A stretch of DNA of 64,000 nucleotides from positions 1 to 64,000 of the forward strand of contig CAMNCW010000033.1 of assembly GCA_946534715.1 (NCBI GenBank), in the 5' to 3' direction. The notes below the pieces were generated by a model. That model made no database searches, was not told where the DNA came from, and was given only the letters and a program-made list of their open reading frames with translations. This DNA comes from an uncultured Bacteroidales bacterium. GTDB lineage: Bacteria; Bacteroidota; Bacteroidia; Bacteroidales; Paludibacteraceae. Position 1 is the first letter of the stretch; each line of letters opens with the position of its first letter. Of the stretch, positions 40,692 through 49,658 are shown one piece after another. The position numbers and the translations under genes are program-made.

Positions 40692-41138
40692 TTATAATTT
40701 GAAGTTTACTGTAGCATAGCCGTTGAAAGGCATTTTGACACCTCTGGTATTATAGACGGAGTCGTACGTTACGGGTGCGAACCTGTATTGCTCGGGATAA
40801 GTCCCTGTTGAATCGGTAGCGACGACGGTTATTTCCGCGGGATATTCACGTCCGCGATACCGAATGATGGTATATTGCCCGAGCGAGTCGGTAATCGAAT
40901 AATTATAGGTCAGAATATCCGGTTCGTTCTCATCGCGCACATTGAGTACAGCGACGTAAATCCCTTCTATCGGTTCGCCGGAAGTATTGGTTACCAAGCC
41001 GTTAATAATCAACCGCGGGCTGACATTGATATTACTATAGCCATTTTCATTGGGGAATGTATAGCCGGAATTCTTCGAACATCCGGCATAAAGACCGCAA
41101 ACGACCAGAATTAATATGAAATGAATATATTTTCTCAT
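40692..41138 (-). CDS. Lipoprotein with carboxypeptidase-regulatory-like domain
   Basis: Lipobox CGLYAGCSK; INGLVTNTSGEPIEGIYVAVLN...YSITDSLGQYTI. Confidence 0.7.
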   Translation of the reverse strand: MRKYIHFILILVVCGLYAGCSKNSGYTFPNENGYSNINVSPRLIINGLVTNTSGEPIEGIYVAVLNVRDENEPDILTYNYSITDSLGQYTIIRYRGREYPAEITVVATDSTGTYPEQYRFAPVTYDSVYNTRGVKMPFNGYATVNFKL

Positions 41139-41671
41139 GGCTGCTTATAAAATTTATAACTTGTGGTACCTAATGACGTCTCTACCCGCAGGAAATAGAA
41201 GCCGGAAGGCAAGGCGGTAATGTCTGTTTCCTGTCCGTCGGGGGATAGTATATGTCCGTTCAGATCCGAGAGAACGATTTTCTTCACTTGCAGCGAACCA
41301 ATAAAATCTGTTGTCCAATACCCAATGCGGATGGTGTAGTTCCCGGGGCGTGTGATGGGACACGAAACTGCGCTGTAGCTCAGAGCGTAGAAATAATCTT
41401 CATTGTTGTAGTTGCTCCGGGTCTCCTGTATGACGACATAGGAGACGGCATTTTTCTGCGTCTCAATGAGCAGTTTGTTACCGGTTAACGAAGCCCGGAA
41501 CTGGTTAGGGTCGGTCGGATCCGGCGTGCTTCCTGTAGGTCCGTCTTGTGGCATAAACTGAAAAACGGCCATCGTCAGCGGTATTGAAATCGTGTCATTG
41601 GCATGAATAGAAGCCGCCAATAAAACGAGAATTATAGTATGTATCCATTGTTTATACATGGCTTTTGGCAA
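41135..41671 (-). CDS. Secreted DUF3244-like / C-terminal-sorting-like protein
   Basis: Signal peptide; DPNQFRASLTGNKLLIETQKNAVSYVVIQE; C-terminal VKKIVLSDLNGHIL...ALPSGFYFLRVETSLGTTSYKFYK. Confidence 0.55.
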   Translation of the reverse strand: MPKAMYKQWIHTIILVLLAASIHANDTISIPLTMAVFQFMPQDGPTGSTPDPTDPNQFRASLTGNKLLIETQKNAVSYVVIQETRSNYNNEDYFYALSYSAVSCPITRPGNYTIRIGYWTTDFIGSLQVKKIVLSDLNGHILSPDGQETDITALPSGFYFLRVETSLGTTSYKFYKQP

Positions 41672-42866
41672 TCGAGATCAGCGTCTCCCTCAGTTCTTTG
41701 GCACTGACCCCAAGACGTTTGGCGATCGTATATTTGTCTTTACCGATACCGTTCTCTGCGCGGAAAAGTATTTCTGCCATTTCGGCGTACGAGAAACCTA
41801 TTAGAACCAGCACGGCGATTCGGATCTCTCGTTCCGACAAACCGCGTTGCTCCAATTTGTCCACGATGCCGGAAAGGCGTGCGTTGCAGGCATTTCGGAA
41901 GAGAGGGTAGTCATTCCAGCATAATTGCGCTTTCATATCCGGTGCTTTGCTCAGTTCGAGGCATTGCTGCTCAATGCTGTTCTCGCGTGAACGGCGGCGG
42001 AGGAACCGAGCGATGCCCCATGACGCTCCGAGACACAATGCCAGCGCGATGAGACCCCAAATGATGTAACGTACTTTGGGGTTTCGGGGTTTCAGGGAGT
42101 GTTGCGCAATGAGCATGGCTTCAATCCATTCCGGCTGATTGCGTTCCAACGTCCGCTGCACATCGGTGCGTTGCGAGGAGAGCTGACGCAAATCCTCTAC
42201 CACTGCCGCCGGGTCGCATTGGGTCAGAATATAATACACATCGTCCAAATAGCGCGGGTTATGGGTTTGCTGCAATACGTGGCGGGCATATATGACCGCG
42301 GAGTCGTTCTCGGCAAGAAGCGCAAAGGCTTGTGCGCGTACCATATTCATATAGACCGACGGGGCATTTATGTGAGCGGTATATAGGAGCACCGAATCGT
42401 ATTCAGAGGCGTATAGGTGCGCCGCTATGCGCGATTCCAATACTTTTGCCAGAAGGGCTGAATCCTGAGACAGCAGCAATGCTGAATCAATCAACTCCAA
42501 GGCAGACGTCTTATCCGATAGTACCGCTTTCTCCCACGCCATATTATTGAGCGCAAAGGCTTGCCTAAGTGAATCGTCAGCAAGGGTGAACTGCTCCAGG
42601 GACTTGTCATACAGCGCGTACGCCAAGTCATGCCGCTCGCCTTTACGGCACATGGTAGCCATATTGCTGTACGAACGGCCTTTGAAGATATATTCCTCGG
42701 AAGGCACTTGTGTAGCAGCGATGAAAGAACGCATTGCTTTCACCGGCTCGCCTGCTTCAAGGTATTGTCTTCCCCGCGCGTAGTGGGATTCGGCAGAAGG
42801 GGATGCGCATGACACACATGCCGCCATGAGAAGGATGAAAAATACTATTTGATACGTCTTGGTCAT
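41652..42866 (-). CDS. Membrane-anchored TPR protein with C-terminal LuxR-like HTH
   Basis: Lipobox MAACVSCAS; TPR region; TM IIWGLIALALCLGASWGIA; HTH LSEREIRIAVLVLIGFSYAEMAEIL...YTIAKRLGVSAKELRETL. Confidence 0.75.
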   Translation of the reverse strand: MTKTYQIVFFILLMAACVSCASPSAESHYARGRQYLEAGEPVKAMRSFIAATQVPSEEYIFKGRSYSNMATMCRKGERHDLAYALYDKSLEQFTLADDSLRQAFALNNMAWEKAVLSDKTSALELIDSALLLSQDSALLAKVLESRIAAHLYASEYDSVLLYTAHINAPSVYMNMVRAQAFALLAENDSAVIYARHVLQQTHNPRYLDDVYYILTQCDPAAVVEDLRQLSSQRTDVQRTLERNQPEWIEAMLIAQHSLKPRNPKVRYIIWGLIALALCLGASWGIARFLRRRSRENSIEQQCLELSKAPDMKAQLCWNDYPLFRNACNARLSGIVDKLEQRGLSEREIRIAVLVLIGFSYAEMAEILFRAENGIGKDKYTIAKRLGVSAKELRETLISIAKSHV

Positions 42867-43066
42867 TCTGCCTTTTCCTCTTCCGCTTCCTCTGCCGCTG
42901 ATTGCAACTGTTGTTCCATTTTTTGTTGGTCCTGTTGAAATTCAGGCTCATTCTGCCAACGCCTTTCCGGGGGAGGACCATAACATGCAGCGAACGTGAA
43001 CGCAACGCCTGTTAACATGCAAAGCTTGATACCCAGCTGCAAAAATTTATCAATTGTAGTTCGCAT
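42863..43066 (-). CDS. Small lipoprotein with CYGPPPER motif
   Basis: Signal then FTFAACYGPPPERRWQNE; ATGA overlap with regulator gene. Confidence 0.6.
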   Translation of the reverse strand: MRTTIDKFLQLGIKLCMLTGVAFTFAACYGPPPERRWQNEPEFQQDQQKMEQQLQSAAEEAEEEKAE

Positions 43067-43213
43067 AATCCGTAAAGTTTGAATTTTTGGTGCAAAAGTA
43101 CTGATTTTTTTTCATTCTGCCAAATAAATGACTTGGGAAAATAGTTGGGATTATAGCCATTTGTCCGGCAGGAAGCGTAAAAGGAAGGGCGGAACGGTGA
43201 CCGCAAAATAGGT

Positions 43214-43223
43214 TGCAAAGGTA
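43214..43223 (-). promoter_or_regulatory. Bacteroidota -7 box with palindromic -33 TTGCATATATGCAA
   Basis: TGCAAAGGTACAACTTTTTTTGCATATATGCAAG upstream of rSAM operon. Confidence 0.65.
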
Positions 43224-43302
43224 CAACTTTTTTTGCATATATGCAAGTAAAAATGCGAAAAAAGCGCACCGAAATGCGCTTTTTTTCTTATTTACGACAT
43301 TC

Positions 43303-44598
43303 TTACTTCACAACAGCTCCTTGTGCGTTGTAAAGCACTCCGTTTTTCTCGATGAGGAGTTGACCGTTTTGGAGGAACTTAACCGGTGAATTCTGAATGA
43401 GTGTTTCTTCTGTTCCCTGGGGTGATTGAACGGCCTCAAACGTAGCGGTCAGTTCGATGTTGCCTGTCATGGCCAAGGTAAGCGGATTGTCAGTCCGTCC
43501 GTTACTCCATTCCTTAAACTTGAAACCTTCATTCGGAGCTGCCCGGAAAGTGGCTTGAGCACAATCATATTCAACAGACGCAGATCCTTGCTGATCATCC
43601 TCTACCAATACGGTAGCCTTGTAAAGAATCGTCTCGGTGAAGTACCAGAAATATTTCCATTCATCTGCTGTGGCATAGGCATTCACACTGCCGCAAGGTA
43701 CTTCCATGGTAGCATTAATGGGCACATTCTCAAAGGCATGAGGAGCGGCTACCGGAGGAACAGTTGCCGCACAGACAATCTCATTGAGTGCGGTACATTC
43801 CTGGAAGGCGTACGCTCCGATTTCCTGCAAACTCTCTCCCATACCGATACGACGCAGTTTGGAGCAGAAATAGAATGCGTAATCACCTATTTTGCGCACG
43901 TTATATGGTAAGGTGATTTCCGTTATATTCGTGTTGTTTGCGAATAAATAGGCAGGAACTTCTTCGACCATGGTGCCAAAAGTCAAATCTTGTATGACGT
44001 TATACTCAAAAGCAGTGGAATCCATCGTGCATGCTTTCGCAAGCCATGTGATATTAAGATTGTTATTTGTAAAGGCTTGTGCACCGATATATTCTACGTT
44101 CTCAGGTATGGTTACATAGTATACTGTATTAGAAGAAGAACTATAACCATACGCTTGGAATGCGCCGTAGAAAGCTCTTTCCTCAATACGCTTAACTGTT
44201 CGTGGGATAATAATTGATTTAATCAGTTGTTTAGAAGAAGAACTATAACTGCCACTTGAAGTGGTATATCCGGTTGCAAAAAAAGCATTTGCACCAATAC
44301 CCGTTACCGCAAATTTTTTACCTTTGTATTCCACTGTGTCCGGAATAACAACATTTTTGTTCGCAGGAAAACTCACAGCATTTTGGGCATTAACTTTGCT
44401 ATAAAACGTGCCGGTAGCGTTGCTTGTCCCGCTTGTGTAAGTACTCAGTTCAGGAGTGACCATTACTTCATTAGTGGTTCCTTCTACGTACGAATAGCCC
44501 AAAGTTATTCCCAAATAGGTATAACTGAAATCAAAGGCGGCGTGCGCGAGTGCGGATGTAAGCACTAACGTCACTAAAATGGAGAAAAATTTTTTCAT
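43303..44598 (-). CDS. BspA-like leucine-rich-repeat surface protein with InlB B-repeat-like region and NGQL tail
   Basis: LRR_5 repeats (ITEITLPYNVRKIGDYAFYFCSKLRRIGMGESLQEIGAYAFQECTALNEI), FKEWSNGRTDNPLTLAMTGNIELTATFE, tail PVKFLQNGQLLIEKNGVLYNAQGAVVK. Confidence 0.88.
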   Translation of the reverse strand: MKKFFSILVTLVLTSALAHAAFDFSYTYLGITLGYSYVEGTTNEVMVTPELSTYTSGTSNATGTFYSKVNAQNAVSFPANKNVVIPDTVEYKGKKFAVTGIGANAFFATGYTTSSGSYSSSSKQLIKSIIIPRTVKRIEERAFYGAFQAYGYSSSSNTVYYVTIPENVEYIGAQAFTNNNLNITWLAKACTMDSTAFEYNVIQDLTFGTMVEEVPAYLFANNTNITEITLPYNVRKIGDYAFYFCSKLRRIGMGESLQEIGAYAFQECTALNEIVCAATVPPVAAPHAFENVPINATMEVPCGSVNAYATADEWKYFWYFTETILYKATVLVEDDQQGSASVEYDCAQATFRAAPNEGFKFKEWSNGRTDNPLTLAMTGNIELTATFEAVQSPQGTEETLIQNSPVKFLQNGQLLIEKNGVLYNAQGAVVK

Positions 44599-44657
44599 AA
44601 TGTTTATTATTTTAAGGTGAAACAATATTGGAAACGATCACGTGTTTCCTAATTCGC

Positions 44658-44667
44658 TGCAAAGGTA
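44658..44667 (-). promoter_or_regulatory. Bacteroidota -7 box upstream of BspA-like gene
   Basis: TGCAAAGGTACAACTTTTTTTTGATATATGCAAATT. Confidence 0.65.
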
Positions 44668-44694
44668 CAACTTTTTTTTGATATATGCAAATTT

Positions 44695-45339
44695 TTATCG
44701 CTTAAAATAATTCAAACATCTATTTTTATACATCTCATTGGCTTCTCGAAGCCAACAATATTCCCATTTCGGGTCCGCAAAATAGACAGAGGCTTTCTCA
44801 AACCATTTGTAAGCCTCTTTCTTGTTTCCAAACGCTTTGGGCGCGTAGAATAGGGAAGTGCCGTAATAGGTCAGCGTCATCGGATCTTCCGGCGCTAAGT
44901 GCGTTGCTTTCTTCGCCAAATCCATCGCTTTGAGCGGATGAAGCGACTCATGAAGCCGCAACTCGAACACATACACCGCCGATTTGTACATCTCGTAATG
45001 GCCTGCCGGTAACTGCGTTTTTATCGCTTCCACGTGCTCTTTGAACTGTTTCACATACCGTTTGGCTTCCGGCATCAACGCCTCTTTCCCTTCTTTTTTC
45101 GCCTCTGCTACGATGTAGCCGCAGAAGCCGTATTCGTACACCAAAAGATGTGTGTTCAAAGGCGAATCCGTAGCAACGGAATCGATGTATGCCTGCCAAA
45201 CCGTCATGTCTTCCCGTAGGTAAGCAGCGAATAATTCCCTGTCCGCAGAGAAGTCTTGTGCGGACAGGGAAAAACTGCATACCATACAAAGGAGCAAAAC
45301 GATGCCCCTTTGTACTTTGTACATTGTTCCTTTGTACAT
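44695..45339 (-). CDS. Secreted TPR-like protein
   Basis: Signal peptide VLLLCMVCSFSLSAQ; helical repeats; start possibly 45324 (MYKVQRG). Confidence 0.65.
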   Translation of the reverse strand: MYKGTMYKVQRGIVLLLCMVCSFSLSAQDFSADRELFAAYLREDMTVWQAYIDSVATDSPLNTHLLVYEYGFCGYIVAEAKKEGKEALMPEAKRYVKQFKEHVEAIKTQLPAGHYEMYKSAVYVFELRLHESLHPLKAMDLAKKATHLAPEDPMTLTYYGTSLFYAPKAFGNKKEAYKWFEKASVYFADPKWEYCWLREANEMYKNRCLNYFKR

Positions 45340-45341
45340 TA

Positions 45342-46994
45342 TTATTTGCCTCTTTCGAGCAACAAAGTGCGTGTCGGTTGATCGCAGACCTCGGTCGGGC
45401 CGTAGTACTGGATCGGACCCGGATAGATGTAACTGGTCTCGGGGTCAGCCCATGCCTCGCGGTGAGCCTGCAGATATTGGAACGGTTTGCCGTTGAGGTC
45501 CACGAGAGCCTTCTGGATAACCGGTTTCATCTTACCGTTACGTTTCTCCATGTTCATCATCATCGTGATAGGCACACCGCCTGCAATCCACTCGGCTGCG
45601 GGCTTGGTGAGGTTGCGAACGAGCGACATGTATCCGGTCTTGCCTGCTGCGATGAGGTGCGTAGCGTTCACGCCGATCGAGTAGCAGTAGTCAGCATCGA
45701 AGTTCGACGGGATAGCGCAACGGCCTTCGTAGCCGAAGAAGTGGTTAAGGGCAGAGAACTTGCCTTTGTACTCGCCGTTTGCTTTGAGGACAGCGAGACG
45801 TTTCTGAACCATTTCGATGAGCAGTTTCTCGGTCTCGATCTGCGATACCATGACGTTTCCGTGGGGGTCACGGTCGAGCGTGAGCTGTTTGGCAATACCT
45901 TTCGGCAGCGAGCGGAAGAGGTCGCAGGATGCCGGTGTCAGCATGGACTTCACGTATTCGCGTTTAGCGTCGTCTCCGTCGAGGGACGTGAACTCCTCGT
46001 TGTTAGCCAGCATGTCGTTGAGCTCCTGAATGAGGACACGCATCGCCGGAATGAACTCGATCAGACCTTCAGGAATGAGCACGGTTCCGAAGTTCAGACC
46101 TGCGTTAGCACGGGCTACGATCACTTTGACGATACCCTCAACGATATCGTTCAGCGTCATTTTCTTAGCCTCTACTTCCTCGGAGATGAGGCAGATGTTC
46201 GGCTGACTTTGGAGCGCGCACTCGAGTGCGATATGGCTTGCGGAACGGCCCATGAGGCGGATGAAGTGCCAGTATTTCTTCGCGGAGTTAGCGTCACGCT
46301 GGATGTTTCCGATAAGCTCGGAATAGACCTTACAAGCGGTGTCGAACCCGAAGGAGGTCTCGATCATCTCGTTCTTGAGGTCGCCGTCGATGGTCTTCGG
46401 GCAACCGATGACCTGAATGCCGCATTTCTTCTGCAGATAGTACTCAGCGAGCACGCAAGCATTGGTGTTCGAGTCATCGCCACCGATGATCACGATGGCC
46501 TTGATTCCCAGCTTGTTGCAGATCTCGATACCGTTGTCAAACTGCCAGGTCTCCTCCAGTTTGGTACGACCTGAACCGATGATATCGAAACCGCCGGTGT
46601 TGCGGTACTCGTCGATAATAGCACCTGTCAACTCCTGATATTTGCCGTCAATGAGACCGGAAGGACCGCCGAGGAAGCCGTACAGTTTGTTGTTCGGATT
46701 CAGCGCTTTGAGACCGTCATACAGACCGCTGATGACGTTGTGACCGCCGGGAGCCTGACCGCCGGAAAGGATCACGCCGACGTTGAACGGTTCTGCACAT
46801 TTGTTCTCGCCCGTGGTGGGTTCCATGGTAATAATCGGCAGACCATATGTGTTCGGGAAGAGTTTTTGGATCTCCTCCTGGTCTGCTACGGATTGAGTTT
46901 TCTCGCCTTCAACAAGACGAACTGCTCCTTGCAAAGCTACCGGCATCTTCGGCTTATAAGCCTGACGCGCAATTTGTAATGGACTTTTTTGCAT
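45342..46994 (-). CDS. pfp: Diphosphate-fructose-6-phosphate 1-phosphotransferase
   Basis: [58 protein letters not shown]. Confidence 0.95.
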   Translation of the reverse strand: MQKSPLQIARQAYKPKMPVALQGAVRLVEGEKTQSVADQEEIQKLFPNTYGLPIITMEPTTGENKCAEPFNVGVILSGGQAPGGHNVISGLYDGLKALNPNNKLYGFLGGPSGLIDGKYQELTGAIIDEYRNTGGFDIIGSGRTKLEETWQFDNGIEICNKLGIKAIVIIGGDDSNTNACVLAEYYLQKKCGIQVIGCPKTIDGDLKNEMIETSFGFDTACKVYSELIGNIQRDANSAKKYWHFIRLMGRSASHIALECALQSQPNICLISEEVEAKKMTLNDIVEGIVKVIVARANAGLNFGTVLIPEGLIEFIPAMRVLIQELNDMLANNEEFTSLDGDDAKREYVKSMLTPASCDLFRSLPKGIAKQLTLDRDPHGNVMVSQIETEKLLIEMVQKRLAVLKANGEYKGKFSALNHFFGYEGRCAIPSNFDADYCYSIGVNATHLIAAGKTGYMSLVRNLTKPAAEWIAGGVPITMMMNMEKRNGKMKPVIQKALVDLNGKPFQYLQAHREAWADPETSYIYPGPIQYYGPTEVCDQPTRTLLLERGK

Positions 46995-47034
46995 AGTTTT
47001 ATATTTTAGTGTTTTAACGATTTAACAATGTAAC
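46995..47034. repeat. Degenerate 8-bp tandem array x5 at pfp/upstream-gene junction
   Basis: AGTTTTAT-ATTTTAGT-GTTTTAAC-GATTTAAC-AATGTAAC. Confidence 0.65.
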
Positions 47035-47186
47035 TATATGGCAACCGTGAACGGATCCACGTATTTCACATGGCCATTCTCGCTGAAGATAAGTGGTTGA
47101 TTGTCACGGCGGTGTTGCTCCACAACACTTTTCGCCGTCTCTTGCAATCCTTGACGAAGTTTGACATCAAATTCACGTTCGTTCAT
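47034..47186 (-). CDS. 50-aa small protein next to zeta-like kinase (not in ORF track)
   Basis: Read by eye: MNEREFDVKLRQGLQETAKSVVEQHRRDNQPLIFSENGHVKYVDPFTVAI*; starts 3 nt after the kinase stop. Confidence 0.65.
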   Translation of the reverse strand: MNEREFDVKLRQGLQETAKSVVEQHRRDNQPLIFSENGHVKYVDPFTVAI

Positions 47187-47189
47187 GAT

Positions 47190-47771
47190 TTATTCTCCTA
47201 TTCTTATCAAATGTTTCCACATTGCATCTTCCAAAACGCGAAGAGATCCCAAATGAGGAGTCTTTTGCGCGATTAATTGTGCAGGGACACTATTGTTGTT
47301 TACTATATATACTATTTCACATATCGGCATATAGAGATGCAGCAAATTGGCTATCCCGCGTTTGAACCGGCGGCGGATGTCTGTTTCCGGGATATTATGT
47401 CCTCCATTGCTCACACGCTGTGCTACACGCTGAATAGCTTGTTCTTCGTTTTCCAAGGCGAAGAAAATCAAGTGTACCTTGTAACCCAGCTGCTGCGCTC
47501 TATGCACAAGCTGCACGTACGAGCGGGTAGCCAGCGTCGTTTCTATTGCAAAATCTACACCTTGCAGCAGTAATTCATCAATGCGTTGCAACATGATTTT
47601 ACCTGCCTGAATGGCTACCGATTTCGGAGCGAAGGGTGATAAACCGCGCGCTATTTCGTCTGCATTCACAAAATTGAGGCAATGCAACACATCCGGCAAT
47701 AGACTGAATGATGCCGTTGTTTTGCCGGCTCCATTGGGCCCTGCGATGATATATAAATTGGGGTGTTGCAT
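47190..47771 (-). CDS. Zeta-toxin-like P-loop kinase
   Basis: LYIIAGPNGAGKTTASFSLLPD (Walker A), FVNADEIARGLSPFAP, FAIETTLATRSY. Confidence 0.85.
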   Translation of the reverse strand: MQHPNLYIIAGPNGAGKTTASFSLLPDVLHCLNFVNADEIARGLSPFAPKSVAIQAGKIMLQRIDELLLQGVDFAIETTLATRSYVQLVHRAQQLGYKVHLIFFALENEEQAIQRVAQRVSNGGHNIPETDIRRRFKRGIANLLHLYMPICEIVYIVNNNSVPAQLIAQKTPHLGSLRVLEDAMWKHLIRIGE

Positions 47772-48032
47772 GTCCTTCAAACCAATTTTGCCTGCAAAAT
47801 TACAATAAAAGTTTGATATACGCAAGTATTTGGGCAAAAAAAATCAATTCTTTTATATTTTTCTCCCCAAATGCCGCTTTCCTGTAGATTCTTGCTTTGA
47901 GTTTTGCCGCTCTGTGATTATATAATCAACAGGGATTGATCAATATTTATTCAGTGATTTGAGGAAATTATATCCGGGAATTTAAGTTTAGTTTGTCCAA
48001 AACGACCCCAAATGACCCCCAAAATGATTTGA

Positions 48033-48076
48033 CATCCCGAAAGACCCGCGAAAAACCCACGAAATACCCGCGAAAG
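48033..48076. repeat. 11-bp tandem repeat ACCCGCGAAAN x3 with degenerate head unit
   Basis: CATCCCGAAAG-ACCCGCGAAAA-ACCCACGAAAT-ACCCGCGAAAG. Confidence 0.9.
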
Positions 48077-48258
48077 AGGCGCTAAAATTTCACGAAAGTG
48101 CAAGACCGCAATCTTAGCGATATTTAGCTTTCATTTCCGTGACCATCTCGCGACCATTACGGACGTGTACGTACGGTTTGGGGTGTTTCGGAGAGGTGTT
48201 TGAATCGGTTTCCGGGTCCGTTCAGGGTACGTAATAGGTCCGAGAATGGTTAACGAAT

Positions 48259-48410
48259 GACTAAGAATATATAAGAAGAACTAACGATTTATCAGCCAAT
48301 TTTAGCTGATTCATTAAAAAAAATGATGTGGCAGAAGTGGCAGAAACGGCATAAAATCGGGAAATTTATGCCACTTATGCCATTTATGCCAGTGCAAATT
48401 TAATGTATGG
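48259..48410. repeat. Hairpin element B1 (9-bp units GTGGCAGAA / TTATGCCAN)
   Basis: Head GACTAAGAATATATAAGAAGAACTAACG; units 48328-48354 and 48366-48392; tail GTGCAAATTTAA. Confidence 0.85.
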
Positions 48411-48429
48411 TAATGAGCGATAAAAAAGC

Positions 48430-48505
48430 ATGACCACATTGACCGTATTGACCGTTTTGACCATTTAGGGGATGAAACGGTCAATACGGTCAAAACGGTC
48501 AATAC
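48430..48505. repeat. Hairpin element B2 (9-bp units TTGACCGTN / NACGGTCAA)
   Basis: ATGACCACA-TTGACCGTA-TTGACCGTT-TTGACCATT ... AACGGTCAA-TACGGTCAA-AACGGTCAA. Confidence 0.88.
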
Positions 48506-48625
48506 AAAAAATGATGTGAGACAGTTGGGACAGTTGGGATCTCTATGAGTAACGATTCATCTAAAAATGAGCAAATTAGACAAAAGAGTCTCAAGTGTCT
48601 CAAGAATCTCAATGCAAATTTTTAT
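48506..48625. repeat. Hairpin element B3 (9-bp units TTGGGACAG / NRTCTCAAG)
   Basis: AAAAAATGATGTGAGACAGTTGGGACAGTTGGGATC ... GAGTCTCAAGTGTCTCAAGAATCTCAATGCAAATTT. Confidence 0.75.
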
Positions 48626-48663
48626 AGAGGGCAAATTTGGACATGCACAGAGAAGAGTAGGGG

Positions 48664-48948
48664 TCAATCGTCAGTATACGCGGAGATATACTCGCGATCA
48701 ACACAACTGTTCCACAGGAAATAATTACGCATGGTATATAACCGCCCTAACGCACGGTCATATTGGTCTTGCAAGTCTTTGGCTTGCTGACGCGTGTGCT
48801 CTTTGTCTTCTTTGGACATGGTTGCTCGCGCTTTATTGAAGGCTTTCAGCTCACTCCGCAAACGGGATACCTCTTTGCGCTGTTCGTCCATCTGCTCTTT
48901 GGTAAATTCTTCGTCTGTCATAAATCGGGAGGTTAGATTAGTCAACAA
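48664..48948 (-). CDS. Small coiled-coil hypothetical protein
   Basis: MTDEEFTKEQMDEQRKEVSRLRSELKAFNKARATMSKEDKEHTRQQAKDL. Confidence 0.5.
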   Translation of the reverse strand: MLTNLTSRFMTDEEFTKEQMDEQRKEVSRLRSELKAFNKARATMSKEDKEHTRQQAKDLQDQYDRALGRLYTMRNYFLWNSCVDREYISAYTDD

Positions 48949-49033
48949 TTATCAACAATCAGAGACAATTATTTTCTTTTTTCTTCAAGTCCAAAAACGC
49001 CCAAAACAATCCAAAAATTTATTTAACTGCGAA

Positions 49034-49273
49034 TTATTGGATGAATTGGTGTAATTCTTTCTCGGTTATGTTTTGTCCGTTCAGGTGCCAGCCGTCGCTA
49101 TCATAAATGATAGTGTCGGCATCTTTCGTCCATTTCGAACCGCGCATGAAGAGATGGTACTTCGTCCACCCATGCTCGGACATGAAGTTGTCAAAACGCT
49201 CGTGTGCGGCTTTGATGCAGGCTTGCCCCTGATGGTAAGCCTCCTTCTCGGCTTTGGTAAAATGCTGTTTCAT
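49034..49273 (-). CDS. Hypothetical protein
   Basis: 79-aa ORF in intergenic context, same strand as neighbours. Confidence 0.5.
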   Translation of the reverse strand: MKQHFTKAEKEAYHQGQACIKAAHERFDNFMSEHGWTKYHLFMRGSKWTKDADTIIYDSDGWHLNGQNITEKELHQFIQ

Positions 49274-49350
49274 AATTGTTTAGCAGAATCCTGTTTTGTG
49301 CGTGCGTACACTATAATATAGTAAAAATTTCTGAAAATTTAATCAAGACC

Positions 49351-49641
49351 TCATTTTTTTACAAAATGGAAATGGTAAGTGCTTTGGACACAGGTGAAAG
49401 TTTCTGCGGCGAAGTCTATGGATTGCACTTCGGAGGTCATGTAACTGCTTTTGGGAGATTGAATCCATACATGATAGCCGACTTTGATGCCCGGCGTGTA
49501 GCCGCACTTTGTATCGCCGACTATCATGTATTCATTGCCGCCTTCGATAAGACGGATGACCACTTCTCCTTTTGGAGCGTCCTTGAGTTCGTCACCAAAG
49601 TACGCCTCAAAATTCTCCAAGTTTTCAAATGGTTCGTACAT
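49351..49641 (-). CDS. Hypothetical protein
   Basis: MYEPFENLENFEAYFGDELKDAPKGEVVIRLIEGGNEYMIV; start moved to internal Met. Confidence 0.5.
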   Translation of the reverse strand: MYEPFENLENFEAYFGDELKDAPKGEVVIRLIEGGNEYMIVGDTKCGYTPGIKVGYHVWIQSPKSSYMTSEVQSIDFAAETFTCVQSTYHFHFVKK

Positions 49642-49658
49642 AGTATTCTTAATGGATT

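Noticed and set aside
44695-45339. N-terminal MYKGTMYKVQRG as true protein sequence
   Set aside because: It is encoded by the repeated CTTTGTAC word at the gene junction; start more likely at a later Met, so the exact start is uncertain
45189-46574. 461-aa plus-strand ORF opposite pfp
   Set aside because: Antisense shadow of a well-supported conserved enzyme
48328-48625. CRISPR or conventional microsatellite
   Set aside because: Units differ among hairpins and are arranged as inverted arms; better described as hairpin elements
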